64,000 nt of DNA from Actinopolyspora xinjiangensis (GTDB lineage: Bacteria; Actinomycetota; Actinomycetes; Mycobacteriales; Pseudonocardiaceae): NCBI RefSeq assembly GCF_900104475.1, contig NZ_FNJR01000005.1:1-64000 (forward strand). The letters run 5' to 3'. Shown piece by piece: positions 8,870 to 17,047 of the stretch. Within the stretch, counting starts at the first letter, position 1; each line of letters begins with the position of its first letter. Under the pieces are notes generated by a model. That model was not told where the DNA came from and did not search any database. It saw only the letters and a list, made by a program, of their open reading frames with translations. The position numbers and the translations under genes are program-made.

Positions 8870-9595
8870 TTACTTCCTGCGGCTCGCGCGCTGCATGTTG
8901 CGCATCTTCGCGCCCTGCGGGGCCGGTCCCTTCGGCATCGGGTTCGCCCTGTTGCCCAGCGCCTCGAGCTGTTTCTCCAACGAGTCGATCTGCCCGGCGT
9001 TGATGTTGCGGGGCAGCTTCATGATGTTGGACTGCAGCTTGCGCAGCGGAACCTGCTCCTGCCCGTCGCCGACCATGATCTCGTAGATGGGGGTGTCGCC
9101 GACCAGGCGCGAGATCCGCTTCTTCTCCTGGGCCATCAGGTTCTTGACCCGGTGGGGTTCCCCTTCGCCGACCAGCACGATGCCCGGTTTGCCCACCACC
9201 CGGTGGACCGCGTCCAGCTGGCTGGTCCCGGTGACGCCCTGGGTCAGTTCCCACTTGCCGCGCATGTTCTCCAGCGCCCATCCCGCGGCCCCTGGCTGGC
9301 CACTGGCCTTGCTGTAGACGTTGCGCTGCACACGTCTGCCGAACACGATCACCGCGCCCAACGCGCCGAACGCGACGCCCACGGGCAGGAAGAACCACTC
9401 CAGCCCCCAGACGAGACCGAGCAGGAACGCGACCACTGCCGCACCGAGCAGTACCGCCAGCATGAGCGGTACGAGCAGCCGGTCCTCCCGGCGTTGCATC
9501 TTGAACGCCTCGAACAGCTGTTTAAAACGACCGCTCGACGCCTGCCGTTTCTGTTTGGCCGCTTCCTTCTTGGCGGCCCGGTCCTGCTTGGCCAT
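8870..9595 (-). CDS. DUF4191 membrane protein
   Basis: A 241-residue protein starting MAKQDRAAKKEAAKQKRQ. The strongly basic N-terminal ~30 residues are followed by two closely spaced membrane helices (about residues 43-62 and 66-85) and a long soluble domain predicted to face the cytosol. This matches the actinobacterial DUF4191 family, whose role is unknown. It keeps its usual place between lipA and glnA, although a molybdoenzyme gene and a small membrane gene have been inserted between it and lipA. Start chosen at the ATG that begins the basic leader; frames further upstream run into non-coding sequence. Confidence 0.85.
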   Translation of the reverse strand: MAKQDRAAKKEAAKQKRQASSGRFKQLFEAFKMQRREDRLLVPLMLAVLLGAAVVAFLLGLVWGLEWFFLPVGVAFGALGAVIVFGRRVQRNVYSKASGQPGAAGWALENMRGKWELTQGVTGTSQLDAVHRVVGKPGIVLVGEGEPHRVKNLMAQEKKRISRLVGDTPIYEIMVGDGQEQVPLRKLQSNIMKLPRNINAGQIDSLEKQLEALGNRANPMPKGPAPQGAKMRNMQRASRRK

Positions 9596-9777
9596 AGCAC
9601 CAGGATACGGCGGAGCCTCAGGAGCACGTCCATACGGTCTCCGGGGTTTCCACTCCGAAAATGCCCCGGTCGGGCACCGCGTCGTCCTACACTGCCCTCC
9701 GGAACCCTCACCCGGAGGTGCCGCAGGTGTGCCTGGCCGCCCCTTACCAGCTGGAAGCCACTTTCCATGCCGTCGGG

Positions 9778-11151
9778 ATGTCCCCACCACCCCCGGCGCT
9801 CGCCGAGTCCGCTCCGCCCGCGACAGGGCGGCGTGATCCCCTGGAGGAATCGGAGTTCGGTTTCCCTGCGGGGGTGTGGCGCTCGTTGACCCGGCTCCGT
9901 CCCTCGGGGGCGCGCAGGGCTCGGACATGGCGCAGCCCGTTGCGAGGTCCCTGGCTGACCTCGGTTCTCGGCGCGGTGCTGCTGGTGAGCCTGCCGCTGG
10001 TGACCATCACCGGTCTGCTCTCCTACATCGCTTACGGGCCACAGTTCGGCCAGGCCTTTCCCCGGGAGGTCGGCTGGCTGCGGTTGCCCCCGTTCGAGTG
10101 GCCCACCAGCCCTGCCTGGTTGTACGTGTTGAACCAGGGGACGCACGTGATCCTCGGGCTGGTGCTCATCCCGGTGGTGCTGGCCAAGCTCTGGTCGGTG
10201 GTCCCGAAACTGTTCGAATGGCCGCCGGCCCGTTCCCCCGCGAAGCTCCTGGAGCGCCTCTCGCTGCTGTTGCTGGTCGGCGGTGTGCTGTTCGAGATCG
10301 TGACCGGGGTGCTCAACATCCAGTACGACTACGTGTTCGGGTTCAGCTTCTACACCGCTCACTACTACGGCGCCTGGGTGTTCATCGCGGGGTTCGTGGT
10401 GCACGTCGCTGTCAAGCTTCCCCACATGGTCACCGCGCTGCGTTCCCGCTCCCTGCGTTCCGAGCTGCGCACCTCCAGAAGCGCGACGCGTCCGGAGCCG
10501 CTGGACAGCACCGGCCTGGTGGCGGCCGAACCGGCCGCTCCCACGATGGGTCGTCGCGGTGCGCTCGGTCTGGTCGGAGCCGGATCGCTGCTGCTGGGGG
10601 TGCTCAGCATCGGCCAGGTGGTGGGCGGGCCCGTGCGGCGGACCGCCCTGCTGTTGCCCCGCGGCAGAACGCCGGGGTCGGGGCCCAACGACTTCCAGGT
10701 CAATCGCACCGCGGCCGCGGCGCGGATCGACCCGGGCGAGACCGGAGAAGAGTGGCGGCTCGTGCTGCGGTCCCCGACCGGCCGAAGGAGGTTCTCCCGC
10801 CGGGAGCTGCTGGCCATGCCGCAGCACACCGCGACCCTGCCGATAGCCTGCGTGGAGGGCTGGGCCACGACCCAGCGCTGGAGCGGGGTGCGGCTGCGGG
10901 ACCTGGCGGAGCTGGCCGGCAACCCCGTCCCGGGGTGGGCCAGGGTGAGTTCGGTCGAGACCATCGGTGCGTTCCGGGCCGCGACACTACAGGCCAACCA
11001 GGTGCTCGATCCCGACGCGCTGTTGGCCCTGCGGGTTAACGGCGTCGACCTGTCCATGGACCACGGTTATCCGGCCCGGGTGATAGTCCCCGCGTTACCG
11101 GGGGTGCACAACACCAAGTGGGTGCGCGACATCGAGTTCGGGAGCGATTGA
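9778..11151 (+). CDS. Cytochrome b561-like / sulfite-oxidase-fold molybdopterin oxidoreductase fusion
   Basis: One polypeptide (457 residues from ATG 9778) joins a membrane heme-b module to a molybdopterin enzyme module. Residues ~60-220 hold four hydrophobic helices, with histidines in GTHVILGLV and an H-x13-H pair in the last helix that could bind heme. A fifth hydrophobic stretch near residue 260 leads into an extracytoplasmic-looking domain of the sulfite oxidase/YedY fold. Its IACVEGWATTQRWSGVRL carries Cys358, the expected molybdenum ligand. In MsrPQ (YedYZ) these two parts are separate proteins, so this may be a single-chain relative passing electrons between membrane and periplasmic-side substrate. 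Substrate unknown. The start is uncertain; the frame is open further upstream. Confidence 0.75.
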   Translation: MSPPPPALAESAPPATGRRDPLEESEFGFPAGVWRSLTRLRPSGARRARTWRSPLRGPWLTSVLGAVLLVSLPLVTITGLLSYIAYGPQFGQAFPREVGWLRLPPFEWPTSPAWLYVLNQGTHVILGLVLIPVVLAKLWSVVPKLFEWPPARSPAKLLERLSLLLLVGGVLFEIVTGVLNIQYDYVFGFSFYTAHYYGAWVFIAGFVVHVAVKLPHMVTALRSRSLRSELRTSRSATRPEPLDSTGLVAAEPAAPTMGRRGALGLVGAGSLLLGVLSIGQVVGGPVRRTALLLPRGRTPGSGPNDFQVNRTAAAARIDPGETGEEWRLVLRSPTGRRRFSRRELLAMPQHTATLPIACVEGWATTQRWSGVRLRDLAELAGNPVPGWARVSSVETIGAFRAATLQANQVLDPDALLALRVNGVDLSMDHGYPARVIVPALPGVHNTKWVRDIEFGSD

Positions 11152-11152
11152 G

Positions 11153-11647
11153 GTGTCCGCTGTGCTGCGACGGTTCTCAACGGCCTACGGTGCGGGCCCC
11201 GCCCGGCTGCTGGTGGTGTCCGGGGCGTTCGCGCTGACCGGTTACGTGGTGCTGTTGCTCCTGCCGAATCCGAGCGCCACCCGCATGCTGGTCTGGTTCC
11301 TGGCCGCGGTGGTGCTGCACGACCTGGTGCTGTTCCCCGTCTACGCCGCCGCGGACCGACTGCTCCAGCTGGGAGCGGGAGCGCTTCGGAGAGGAGAAGA
11401 AGGGCCCGGCCCGGTGAACTACCTACGCCTGCCGGTGCTCGGCTCCGGCCTGTTGCTGCTGGTGTTCCTGCCCGGGATCATCAGACAGGGGGCGTTCACC
11501 TACCACGCGGCCACCGGGCAGACCCAACAGCCCTTCCTGGGGCGCTGGCTGTTACTGACCGCAGCGATGTTCGCGGTCTCGGGCCTGTGCTACCTGATCC
11601 GCACTCTGCGCACCCGACGTGCCGGAACCGGCCGTGGCGGACGCTGA
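11153..11647 (+). CDS. Small integral membrane protein, unknown function
   Basis: A 164-residue hydrophobic protein starting at GTG one nucleotide after the stop codon of the molybdoenzyme fusion, so the two are surely co-transcribed and probably translationally coupled. Four membrane helices are visible, at about residues 17-37, 45-65, 95-112 and 130-148, with a short charged cytosolic loop around residues 70-85. I recognise no named family. The tight coupling suggests a membrane partner or anchor for the molybdoenzyme. A hairpin overlaps its stop codon. Confidence 0.75.
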   Translation: MSAVLRRFSTAYGAGPARLLVVSGAFALTGYVVLLLLPNPSATRMLVWFLAAVVLHDLVLFPVYAAADRLLQLGAGALRRGEEGPGPVNYLRLPVLGSGLLLLVFLPGIIRQGAFTYHAATGQTQQPFLGRWLLLTAAMFAVSGLCYLIRTLRTRRAGTGRGGR

Positions 11648-11661
11648 TCCCCGCCACGGCC
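11630..11661. terminator. Hairpin overlapping the stop codon, before lipA end
   Basis: GGCCGTGGCGG pairs perfectly with CCGCCACGGCC around a 10-nt loop that contains the TGA of the membrane protein gene. The genes converge here with only 72 nt between stop codons, so one hairpin may serve both directions. Confidence 0.5.
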
Positions 11662-11719
11662 GCACGGCTCCAACCAGGACCGGCCCCTCGTGTCGTCCGA
11701 CAGGAGCCGGTGCCGGGGG

Positions 11720-12721
11720 TCAGCGCGAGAGCAGGTTGCTGGCCTCCTGTGCGGCCGTGCCCGCCTGCGCCAGGTGGGCGAGGTTCTCCGGCAGCGGCAT
11801 GCCGCGGTGCTCGGTCGCCTTGGCGTAGAGGCGCCCGGCCCGGTAGCTGGAGCGCACCAGCGGACCCGCCATGACGCCGGGGAACCCGATGCGCTCGGCG
11901 GCCTTGGTGTGCTCCACGAACTCCTCGGGCTTGACCCAGCGGTCCACCGGATGGTGCCGGGGGCTGGGGCGCAGGTACTGCGTGATGGTGATGATGTCGC
12001 AGCCGGCCTCGTGCAGGTCGCGCAACGCCGGCTCGACCTCCTCCGGCGTCTCGCCCATGCCGAGGATGAGATTGGACTTGGTCACCAGCCCCGCCTCGCG
12101 GGCGAGGGTGAGTACCTTCAGCGAACGGTCGTAGCGGAACGCCGGGCGCATCCGCTTGAACACGCGCGGCACGGTCTCGACGTTGTGCGCGAGAACCTCG
12201 GGGCGGGAACCGAACACCTCGGCCAGTTGGTCGGGTTCGGCGTTGAAGTCGGGGATCAGCAGCTCGACGCCCGTGCCGGGGTTGAGCTCGTGGATCCGCC
12301 GCACCGTCTCCGCGTAGAGCCACGCACCGCCGTCGTCCAGATCGTCCCTGGCGACACCGGTCACGGTCGAGTAGCGCAGCCCCATGGCCTGTACCGACTC
12401 GGCGACCTTCCGGGGTTCGGTGGTGTCGAGCTCGGCCGGTTTGCCCGTGTCGATCTGGCAGAAGTCGCACCGACGGGTGCACTGGTCACCGCCGATGAGG
12501 AACGTGGCCTCCCGGTCCTCCCAGCACTCGAAGATGTTGGGGCAGCCCGCCTCCTCGCAGACGGTGTTGAGGCCCTCGCGTCGCACCAGCCCTTTGAGCT
12601 CCTGGTACTCCGGGCCCATGCGAGCGCGCGTTTTGATCCAGGACGGCTTCTTCTCGATCGGCGTCTGACTGTTGCGGACCTCGAGCCGCAACATCTTCCG
12701 CCCCTCCGGTGCCACAGTCAC
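11720..12721 (-). CDS. lipA: Lipoyl synthase
   Basis: LipA is a radical-SAM enzyme that inserts two sulfur atoms into protein-bound octanoate, making lipoate for 2-oxoacid dehydrogenases and glycine cleavage. The 333-residue protein has both iron-sulfur motifs. The auxiliary cluster cysteines lie in [12 protein letters not shown]; the radical-SAM CxxxCxxC is CTRRCDFC (Cys81, 85, 88). GMGETPEE and the C-terminal [10 protein letters not shown] tail are also present. The start is GTG. lipB lies 3.4 kb away on the same strand, whereas in M. tuberculosis the two are adjacent; an SDR, an unknown gene, a TetR and an LLM gene sit between. Confidence 0.97.
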   Translation of the reverse strand: MTVAPEGRKMLRLEVRNSQTPIEKKPSWIKTRARMGPEYQELKGLVRREGLNTVCEEAGCPNIFECWEDREATFLIGGDQCTRRCDFCQIDTGKPAELDTTEPRKVAESVQAMGLRYSTVTGVARDDLDDGGAWLYAETVRRIHELNPGTGVELLIPDFNAEPDQLAEVFGSRPEVLAHNVETVPRVFKRMRPAFRYDRSLKVLTLAREAGLVTKSNLILGMGETPEEVEPALRDLHEAGCDIITITQYLRPSPRHHPVDRWVKPEEFVEHTKAAERIGFPGVMAGPLVRSSYRAGRLYAKATEHRGMPLPENLAHLAQAGTAAQEASNLLSR

Positions 12722-12860
12722 GGGGACAGGCTACGCCTCGTCCACCGGGGAACGACAATGACCGAGCTCACCCGTATCTCCCCCCCCCAGGGGGCGCTCG
12801 GCGGCGGCGAGACGCCCCGGACGGGGGCTCGGTACGTGGTCCCATCGGGGAGACCGAGGT

Positions 12861-13796
12861 TCAGGTGGGCTCGGGAGTGACCCCGGTCAGCTCGGCCGTG
12901 AGCTCCCACAGCCGCGACGCGCTGGCGTCGTCGCGTGCCGCGGGACTGAGCCTGGCGCGTTTGGGGTGGCCGCGTGTCTCGGCCAGCCGGGCGGGGCCGA
13001 AGTAGTCCCCGCCGCGTACGCCCGGTGCGGTGGCGGCGTACAACTGGGGCAGCGCTCCGAGCTCCACCCGCTGGGTGATCAGGGCGTTTCCCCTGCTCAC
13101 GAGTTCGCCGACGAACGAGGGCAGCGCGCGCTGCCGCGCGGAGTTCGGAGCCAGCTGCGTCTCGGTCGTGCCGGGGTGCGCGGCCGCGCTGACGACGTCG
13201 AGTCCCGCGGCTCGGACTCTGGAGTCGAGTTCCCTGCTGAACATCAGGTTCGCCAGCTTCGACTGGGAGTACGCCCGCAGCGGGGAGTACCGGCGGTGCA
13301 GGAAGTTCGGGTCCGAGATGTCCAGCCCGTTGCCGTGGTGCGCGAGGCTGGACAGCGTCACCACCCGGGGCTTCTCCCCGCCGCGCAACGCGGGCATCAG
13401 CAGCCACGTCAACGCGGCGTGTCCGAGGTGGTTGGTTCCGAACTGCAGTTCGAACCCGTCGGTGGTGCGGCGCGGGGGAGTGGCCATCACCCCCGCGTTG
13501 TTCATCAGCACTTCGAGGCGGTCGTCGGTGCGTTCGCGGACCCGGGAAGCCGCCTCGCGCACCGAGCCCAGACTCGCGAGGTCGAGCTCGACGAGCTCGG
13601 GGGGTACGTGTGCGGCTTGCCCGACCTGTTCGACCGCTCGCCGCCCGCGTTCGGGATCCCGACACCCGAGCAGCACCCGGGCACCTCGGGCGGCCATGAC
13701 GCGCGCGCTGTACAGCCCCAGCCCGGAGTTGGCGCCGGTGATCAGCACGGTCCGCCCGGACTGGTCCGGCACGGCTGATTCGTCCCACTTGGTCAT
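12861..13796 (-). CDS. Short-chain dehydrogenase/reductase
   Basis: A 311-residue classical SDR. It has the nucleotide-binding TGANSGLG near the start, NNAGVM in the middle, and the catalytic YSQSKLAN (Tyr-x3-Lys), matching retinol-dehydrogenase-like or oxidoreductase members that use NAD(P). Substrate unknown. The start is the ATG giving MTKWDESAVPDQSGRT; a further upstream in-frame ATG would add 12 residues not typical of the family. It is the first gene of a four-gene block (SDR, unknown, TetR, LLM) inserted between lipA and lipB and may be co-transcribed with the unknown gene upstream. Confidence 0.85.
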   Translation of the reverse strand: MTKWDESAVPDQSGRTVLITGANSGLGLYSARVMAARGARVLLGCRDPERGRRAVEQVGQAAHVPPELVELDLASLGSVREAASRVRERTDDRLEVLMNNAGVMATPPRRTTDGFELQFGTNHLGHAALTWLLMPALRGGEKPRVVTLSSLAHHGNGLDISDPNFLHRRYSPLRAYSQSKLANLMFSRELDSRVRAAGLDVVSAAAHPGTTETQLAPNSARQRALPSFVGELVSRGNALITQRVELGALPQLYAATAPGVRGGDYFGPARLAETRGHPKRARLSPAARDDASASRLWELTAELTGVTPEPT

Positions 13797-13847
13797 GGCC
13801 GCATTTCTATATCCCACCGGGTTCTCGAACAAACTTCGGTTGTTCGT

Positions 13848-14339
13848 TCAGACCGTCACCGGTAGCGGGAATTCCGCCTCCGGGCGTTCCGAGGAGTGCA
13901 GTAGCCGGAGCAGTGCCGCACCGGAACGGCTGATCTCGGTTTCGGGTTCGGAGTGCTCGGCCAGTCCACCGGTCAGAGCCAGAAGCCGCCGCTCCCGTTC
14001 CACGGCCCGGCGCAGTTCGCCCTCGGGGGCGGTCACGTGCCGATCCAGCACCTCGCGCAGCACGGGGTTGGCGGTGGCCGTGTCCTGCCAGGCCCGCCGT
14101 ACCGCCTCCAGGCGGTCGCCGCCGCGCCCGCCGCACTCGCCCAGCCGCGCGTCGAGTCGCCCCGTCAACTGCTGCGTCCATTTGTGCTGCAGCGCGCACA
14201 ACAGCTGTTCCCGGTCGTCGAAGACGTCCGACAGCTCGTCGTGCGCGCGGGGGTCCGGTAGTTGTTCCGGGGTCTTCGCGAGTCGCTCCAGCAGGAATCG
14301 GATCGCTGCCTGCCTGCGGTGGAACTGCTGCCAGGACAT
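13848..14339 (-). CDS. Uncharacterised protein divergent from TetR
   Basis: A 163-residue soluble, helix-rich, charged protein starting MSWQQFHRRQAAIRFLLERL. I recognise no family and see no membrane segment or catalytic motif. An in-frame ATG at 14378 would start inside a TetR operator, so 14339 is preferred. It is transcribed away from the TetR gene; the first operator palindrome (14376-14390) sits 37 nt before its start, so it is very likely a direct target of that regulator. The SDR gene follows 51 nt downstream on the same strand and may share the transcript. Confidence 0.65.
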   Translation of the reverse strand: MSWQQFHRRQAAIRFLLERLAKTPEQLPDPRAHDELSDVFDDREQLLCALQHKWTQQLTGRLDARLGECGGRGGDRLEAVRRAWQDTATANPVLREVLDRHVTAPEGELRRAVERERRLLALTGGLAEHSEPETEISRSGAALLRLLHSSERPEAEFPLPVTV

Positions 14340-14375
14340 GCCTACCTCGCAAGTGGCCGTACCTGTGGTGTGTGG

Positions 14376-14390
14376 CATACCGACGGTATG
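14376..14390. promoter_or_regulatory. TetR operator palindrome 1
   Basis: CATACCGACGGTATG has two perfect 7-bp half-sites (CATACCG/CGGTATG) around one central base. It lies in the divergent promoter region between the unknown gene and the TetR gene. Its centre is exactly 44 bp from that of a second copy, about four helical turns, so bound proteins would lie on the same DNA face. Confidence 0.75.
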
Positions 14391-14419
14391 TCGGTTGTGA
14401 CCAAAAGTATCAGCTCGTA

Positions 14420-14434
14420 CATACCGGCGGTATG
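14420..14434. promoter_or_regulatory. TetR operator palindrome 2
   Basis: CATACCGGCGGTATG differs from operator 1 only at the central base. It ends 10 nt before the TetR start codon, so repressor binding would block expression of its own gene. The repetition of one palindrome at both divergent promoters is the classic layout of TetR autoregulation. Confidence 0.75.
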
Positions 14435-14444
14435 GTGAAGCGAT

Positions 14445-15053
14445 GTGAGTAGGGCGACAGAGCGACCTCGCCGGGTCGAGTACTCGGAATCCACCCGTGC
14501 CGCGCTGGTGGAGTCCGCCATCACGCTGTTCACCGAACGCGGCTACGCCCGGGCGTCGTTGGACGAGATCACCGGCCGGGCCCGCGTGACCAAGGGCGCC
14601 CTCTACCACCACTTCGGTGGCAAGCGTGCGCTGTTCGAGGCCGCCTTCGAGGCCGTCGAGATCGGTGTGGTCACCCGGCTGTCCGACGTGATGCCGGGGG
14701 AGAACGACCCTTGGGAGGAGTTGCGTGCCGGACTCGACGCCTTCCTCCGCGTCTGCCTGGAAGCTCCCTTCCAGCGGATCGTCGCCCAGGAAGGTCCCGT
14801 GGTGCTGGGTTACCAGCGCTGGTACGACCTCGGGGAGCGCTACACCTTCGGGCTGGTGCGCGCGAGCGTGCAGCGACTGGTGAGCACCGGGCGCATCGAG
14901 GGCACGATGTCCGTGGACGTGCTGGCTCGGGTGATCTTCGGTGGTCTCGCTTCCGGCGCCGCGACCATAGCCGGATCGGACGATCCCAACCGGACCAGCG
15001 TGGAGGTGGGTGAGGCCCTGGAGCGACTGCTGCGCGGGCTGCGTGACGGTTGA
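14445..15053 (+). CDS. TetR family transcriptional regulator
   Basis: A 202-residue regulator starting at GTG. The N-terminal helix-turn-helix reads ITLFTERGYARASLDEI followed by VTKGALYHHFGGKRALFEA, the standard TetR DNA-binding motif; the rest is a helical ligand-binding and dimer domain with unknown effector. The start lies 10 nt after operator 2, leaving little room for a leader, so the transcript may be leaderless. It probably represses itself and the divergent unknown-SDR genes, and perhaps the LLM gene 53 nt downstream on its own strand. Confidence 0.92.
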   Translation: MSRATERPRRVEYSESTRAALVESAITLFTERGYARASLDEITGRARVTKGALYHHFGGKRALFEAAFEAVEIGVVTRLSDVMPGENDPWEELRAGLDAFLRVCLEAPFQRIVAQEGPVVLGYQRWYDLGERYTFGLVRASVQRLVSTGRIEGTMSVDVLARVIFGGLASGAATIAGSDDPNRTSVEVGEALERLLRGLRDG

Positions 15054-15106
15054 GCGGAGCCCCGGCACGCCGCGCCCGTACCTCGGGAGCCGGTTAGCCT
15101 CGGGAC

Positions 15107-16054
15107 GTGACCGAGGAATTCAAGCTCAGAATCTTCACCGAACCCCAGCAGGGGGCCACTTACGACGATCTGCTCCGGGTCGCCCGCACCGCGGAGGCGG
15201 CGGGCTACGACGCCTTCTTCCGCTCCGACCACTATCTGCGGATGGGGGAATCCAGCGGTCTGCCGGGACCGACCGACGCATGGCTGACACTGGCCGGGCT
15301 GGCGCGGGAGACCTCCCGGCTACGGTTGGGAACCCTGATGAGCGCCGCGACGTTCCGCCTTCCCGGGCCGCTGGCCGTGTCGGTGGCGCAGGCCGACCAG
15401 ATGTCCGGCGGACGTATCGAGTTCGGGCTCGGCAGCGGCTGGTACGAGGAGGAGCACACGGCCTACGGCATCCCCTTCCCGCCGCTGAAGGAGCGTTTCG
15501 AGCGTTACAGCGAGCAGCTGGAGATCATCACCGGTCTGTGGGCCACCCCGGAGGGGGAGACCTTCGACCACTCGGGAACCCACTACCGGCTCAGCGAGTC
15601 GCCCGCGCTGCCGAAGCCGGTGCAGCGGCCCCGGCCACCCGTCCTGATCGGGGGAGGGGGCAAGAAGAGGACGCCGGAGCTCGCGGCCAGGTTCGCCGAC
15701 GAGTTCAACCTGCCGTTCGTCGACCAGGAGACCGCGGCGGCACAGTTCGAACGGGTCGGCCGGGCCTGCGCCGAGATCGACCGGGACCCGGCGGAGATAG
15801 TGCGCTCGGCCGCGCTGGTCCTCTGCGTGGGCAAGGACGAGGCCCAGGTCGCACGGCGCGCCGAGGCCATCGGTCGTGACGTGACCGAACTCCGCGCCAA
15901 CGGGCTCGCCGGAACTCCCGCCGAGGTGGTGGACAAGATCGGTCAGTGGCGGCGGAACACCGGTATCACCAGGCTGTACCTGCAGGTGCTCGACCTGTCG
16001 GACCTGGATCACATCGAGCTGGTCGCCTCCGAGGTGGCGAGCGGGCTCGACTGA
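15107..16054 (+). CDS. LLM class F420-dependent oxidoreductase
   Basis: A 315-residue protein of the luciferase-like monooxygenase superfamily, a TIM-barrel enzyme using reduced F420 or flavin. Typical segments include AAGYDAFFRSDHYL, RLRLGTLMSAATFRLPGPLA and GRIEFGLGSGWYEEEH, plus the LLM C-terminal GLAGTPAEVVDKIGQWR. Members of this type in actinobacteria usually use F420H2; the exact reaction cannot be read from sequence. Start at GTG giving VTEEFKLRIFTEPQ. It follows the TetR gene by 53 nt and is convergent with lipB, with a strong hairpin between. Confidence 0.85.
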   Translation: MTEEFKLRIFTEPQQGATYDDLLRVARTAEAAGYDAFFRSDHYLRMGESSGLPGPTDAWLTLAGLARETSRLRLGTLMSAATFRLPGPLAVSVAQADQMSGGRIEFGLGSGWYEEEHTAYGIPFPPLKERFERYSEQLEIITGLWATPEGETFDHSGTHYRLSESPALPKPVQRPRPPVLIGGGGKKRTPELAARFADEFNLPFVDQETAAAQFERVGRACAEIDRDPAEIVRSAALVLCVGKDEAQVARRAEAIGRDVTELRANGLAGTPAEVVDKIGQWRRNTGITRLYLQVLDLSDLDHIELVASEVASGLD

Positions 16055-16086
16055 CGGAGATCCCGCCGGGGCGGCTTCGCCGCGAC

Positions 16087-16123
16087 GGGTGCGGTGGGCG
16101 AGCGTCGTTCGCTCACCGCACCC
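16087..16123. terminator. Bidirectional terminator between LLM gene and lipB
   Basis: A 15-bp stem with one G-U pair (arms 16087-16101 and 16109-16123) around a 7-nt loop lies 32 nt after the LLM stop and 34 nt after the lipB stop. It sits centrally between two convergent genes, so it probably ends both transcripts. No T-tract. Confidence 0.75.
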
Positions 16124-16157
16124 GAGCCGGTGTGTTCGTTCCGCGACCGGCGGCGGG

Positions 16158-16904
16158 TCAACGCAGTTCGGGGTCCAGCGCGAACGTCACGCCCGCCGGT
16201 GCCTCCTGCTGCTTCCTGACGTCGCACTCGGTGACCGGGAGCGTTCCCTCCAGCGCCTCCGGAACGGCCTCGCGCACCAGGGGGAGTGCCTCGGCCACCG
16301 TGACGTCCCTGCCGAGCTCGGCCGAGAGCGAAGTGACTCCGGCATCGCTGATTCCGCAGGGAACTATCCGATCGAATTCGGCCATGTCGGCGTCGCAGTT
16401 CAACTCCAACCCGTGCATGGTCACGCCGCGCTGCACCCGAATCCCGATCGCCGCGATCTTGCGTTCGGGCCGTTCACCGTCGGCGGCGAGCCACACCCCG
16501 CTGCGTCCTTCGACTCGACCGGTCCGCAGTCCGAACCGCTCGCATACCCGGATCAGGGCCTGCTCCAGCCTGCGCACGTAGTCGACCACATCGACCGGGT
16601 CGGCCAGTCGCAGGATCGGATAGCCGACCAGCTGACCGGGGCCGTGCCAGGTGATCTTCCCGCCCCGGTCCACGTCGATCACCGGGGTGCCGTCCCGAGG
16701 CCGGTCCTCCGGCTCGGTTCGTTTTCCGGCGGTGTACACCGAGGGGTGTTCGAGCAGCAGCAGGGTGTCCGGGCCGGTTCCCTCGGCGCGGGCAGTGGCC
16801 AGTTCCTGCTGGCGTCGCCAAGCCGTCAGATAGTCGATCGTGCCAAGCTCGTGCACCTCGATCGGCTGGCCCGAGGCTCGGCACGAGGTTTCACCGTGAC
16901 TCAC
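16158..16904 (-). CDS. lipB: Lipoyl(octanoyl) transferase
   Basis: LipB moves octanoate from acyl carrier protein to lipoyl domains such as those of SucB, the step before LipA. The 248-residue protein has the family motifs [28 protein letters not shown] with catalytic Lys149, and the [13 protein letters not shown] loop with Cys183, the acyl-carrying cysteine. I chose GTG 16904. A TAGGGT -10 hexamer ends exactly 7 nt upstream, as expected for a leaderless actinobacterial mRNA; the frame runs on upstream but through a 21-bp duplicated promoter segment. The TIGR01777 gene lies 143 nt upstream on the same strand. Confidence 0.94.
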   Translation of the reverse strand: MSHGETSCRASGQPIEVHELGTIDYLTAWRRQQELATARAEGTGPDTLLLLEHPSVYTAGKRTEPEDRPRDGTPVIDVDRGGKITWHGPGQLVGYPILRLADPVDVVDYVRRLEQALIRVCERFGLRTGRVEGRSGVWLAADGERPERKIAAIGIRVQRGVTMHGLELNCDADMAEFDRIVPCGISDAGVTSLSAELGRDVTVAEALPLVREAVPEALEGTLPVTECDVRKQQEAPAGVTFALDPELR

Positions 16905-16942
16905 GGACGCCACCCTACCGCTGACGGACGCCACCCTACCGC
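16903..16942 (-). repeat. Tandem 21-bp duplication of the lipB promoter -10 region
   Basis: A 19-bp unit (ACGGACGCCACCCTACCGC on the + strand) occurs twice with a 21-bp period, at 16903-16921 and 16924-16942. On the lipB strand each copy contains TAGGGT followed by GGCGTCC. The proximal one (hexamer 16912-16917) ends 7 nt before the GTG start; the distal copy (16933-16938) is followed by GTC rather than a start codon. Confidence 0.7.
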
Positions 16943-17047
16943 CGGCCGCGCCACCCGCCACGGCGCAGTCTTCCCGGAATCGCCGTTCCACGTGGGAAGA
17001 GCGGAGGATGAGAGAGCGAGTTTCCCGATATATCGTGTGAGTGCCGA

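Noticed and set aside
12776-12800. C9 homopolymer near lipA as a phase-variable tract
   Set aside because: It is intergenic, in a C-rich context, and not placed within a promoter or reading frame in a way that suggests switching.
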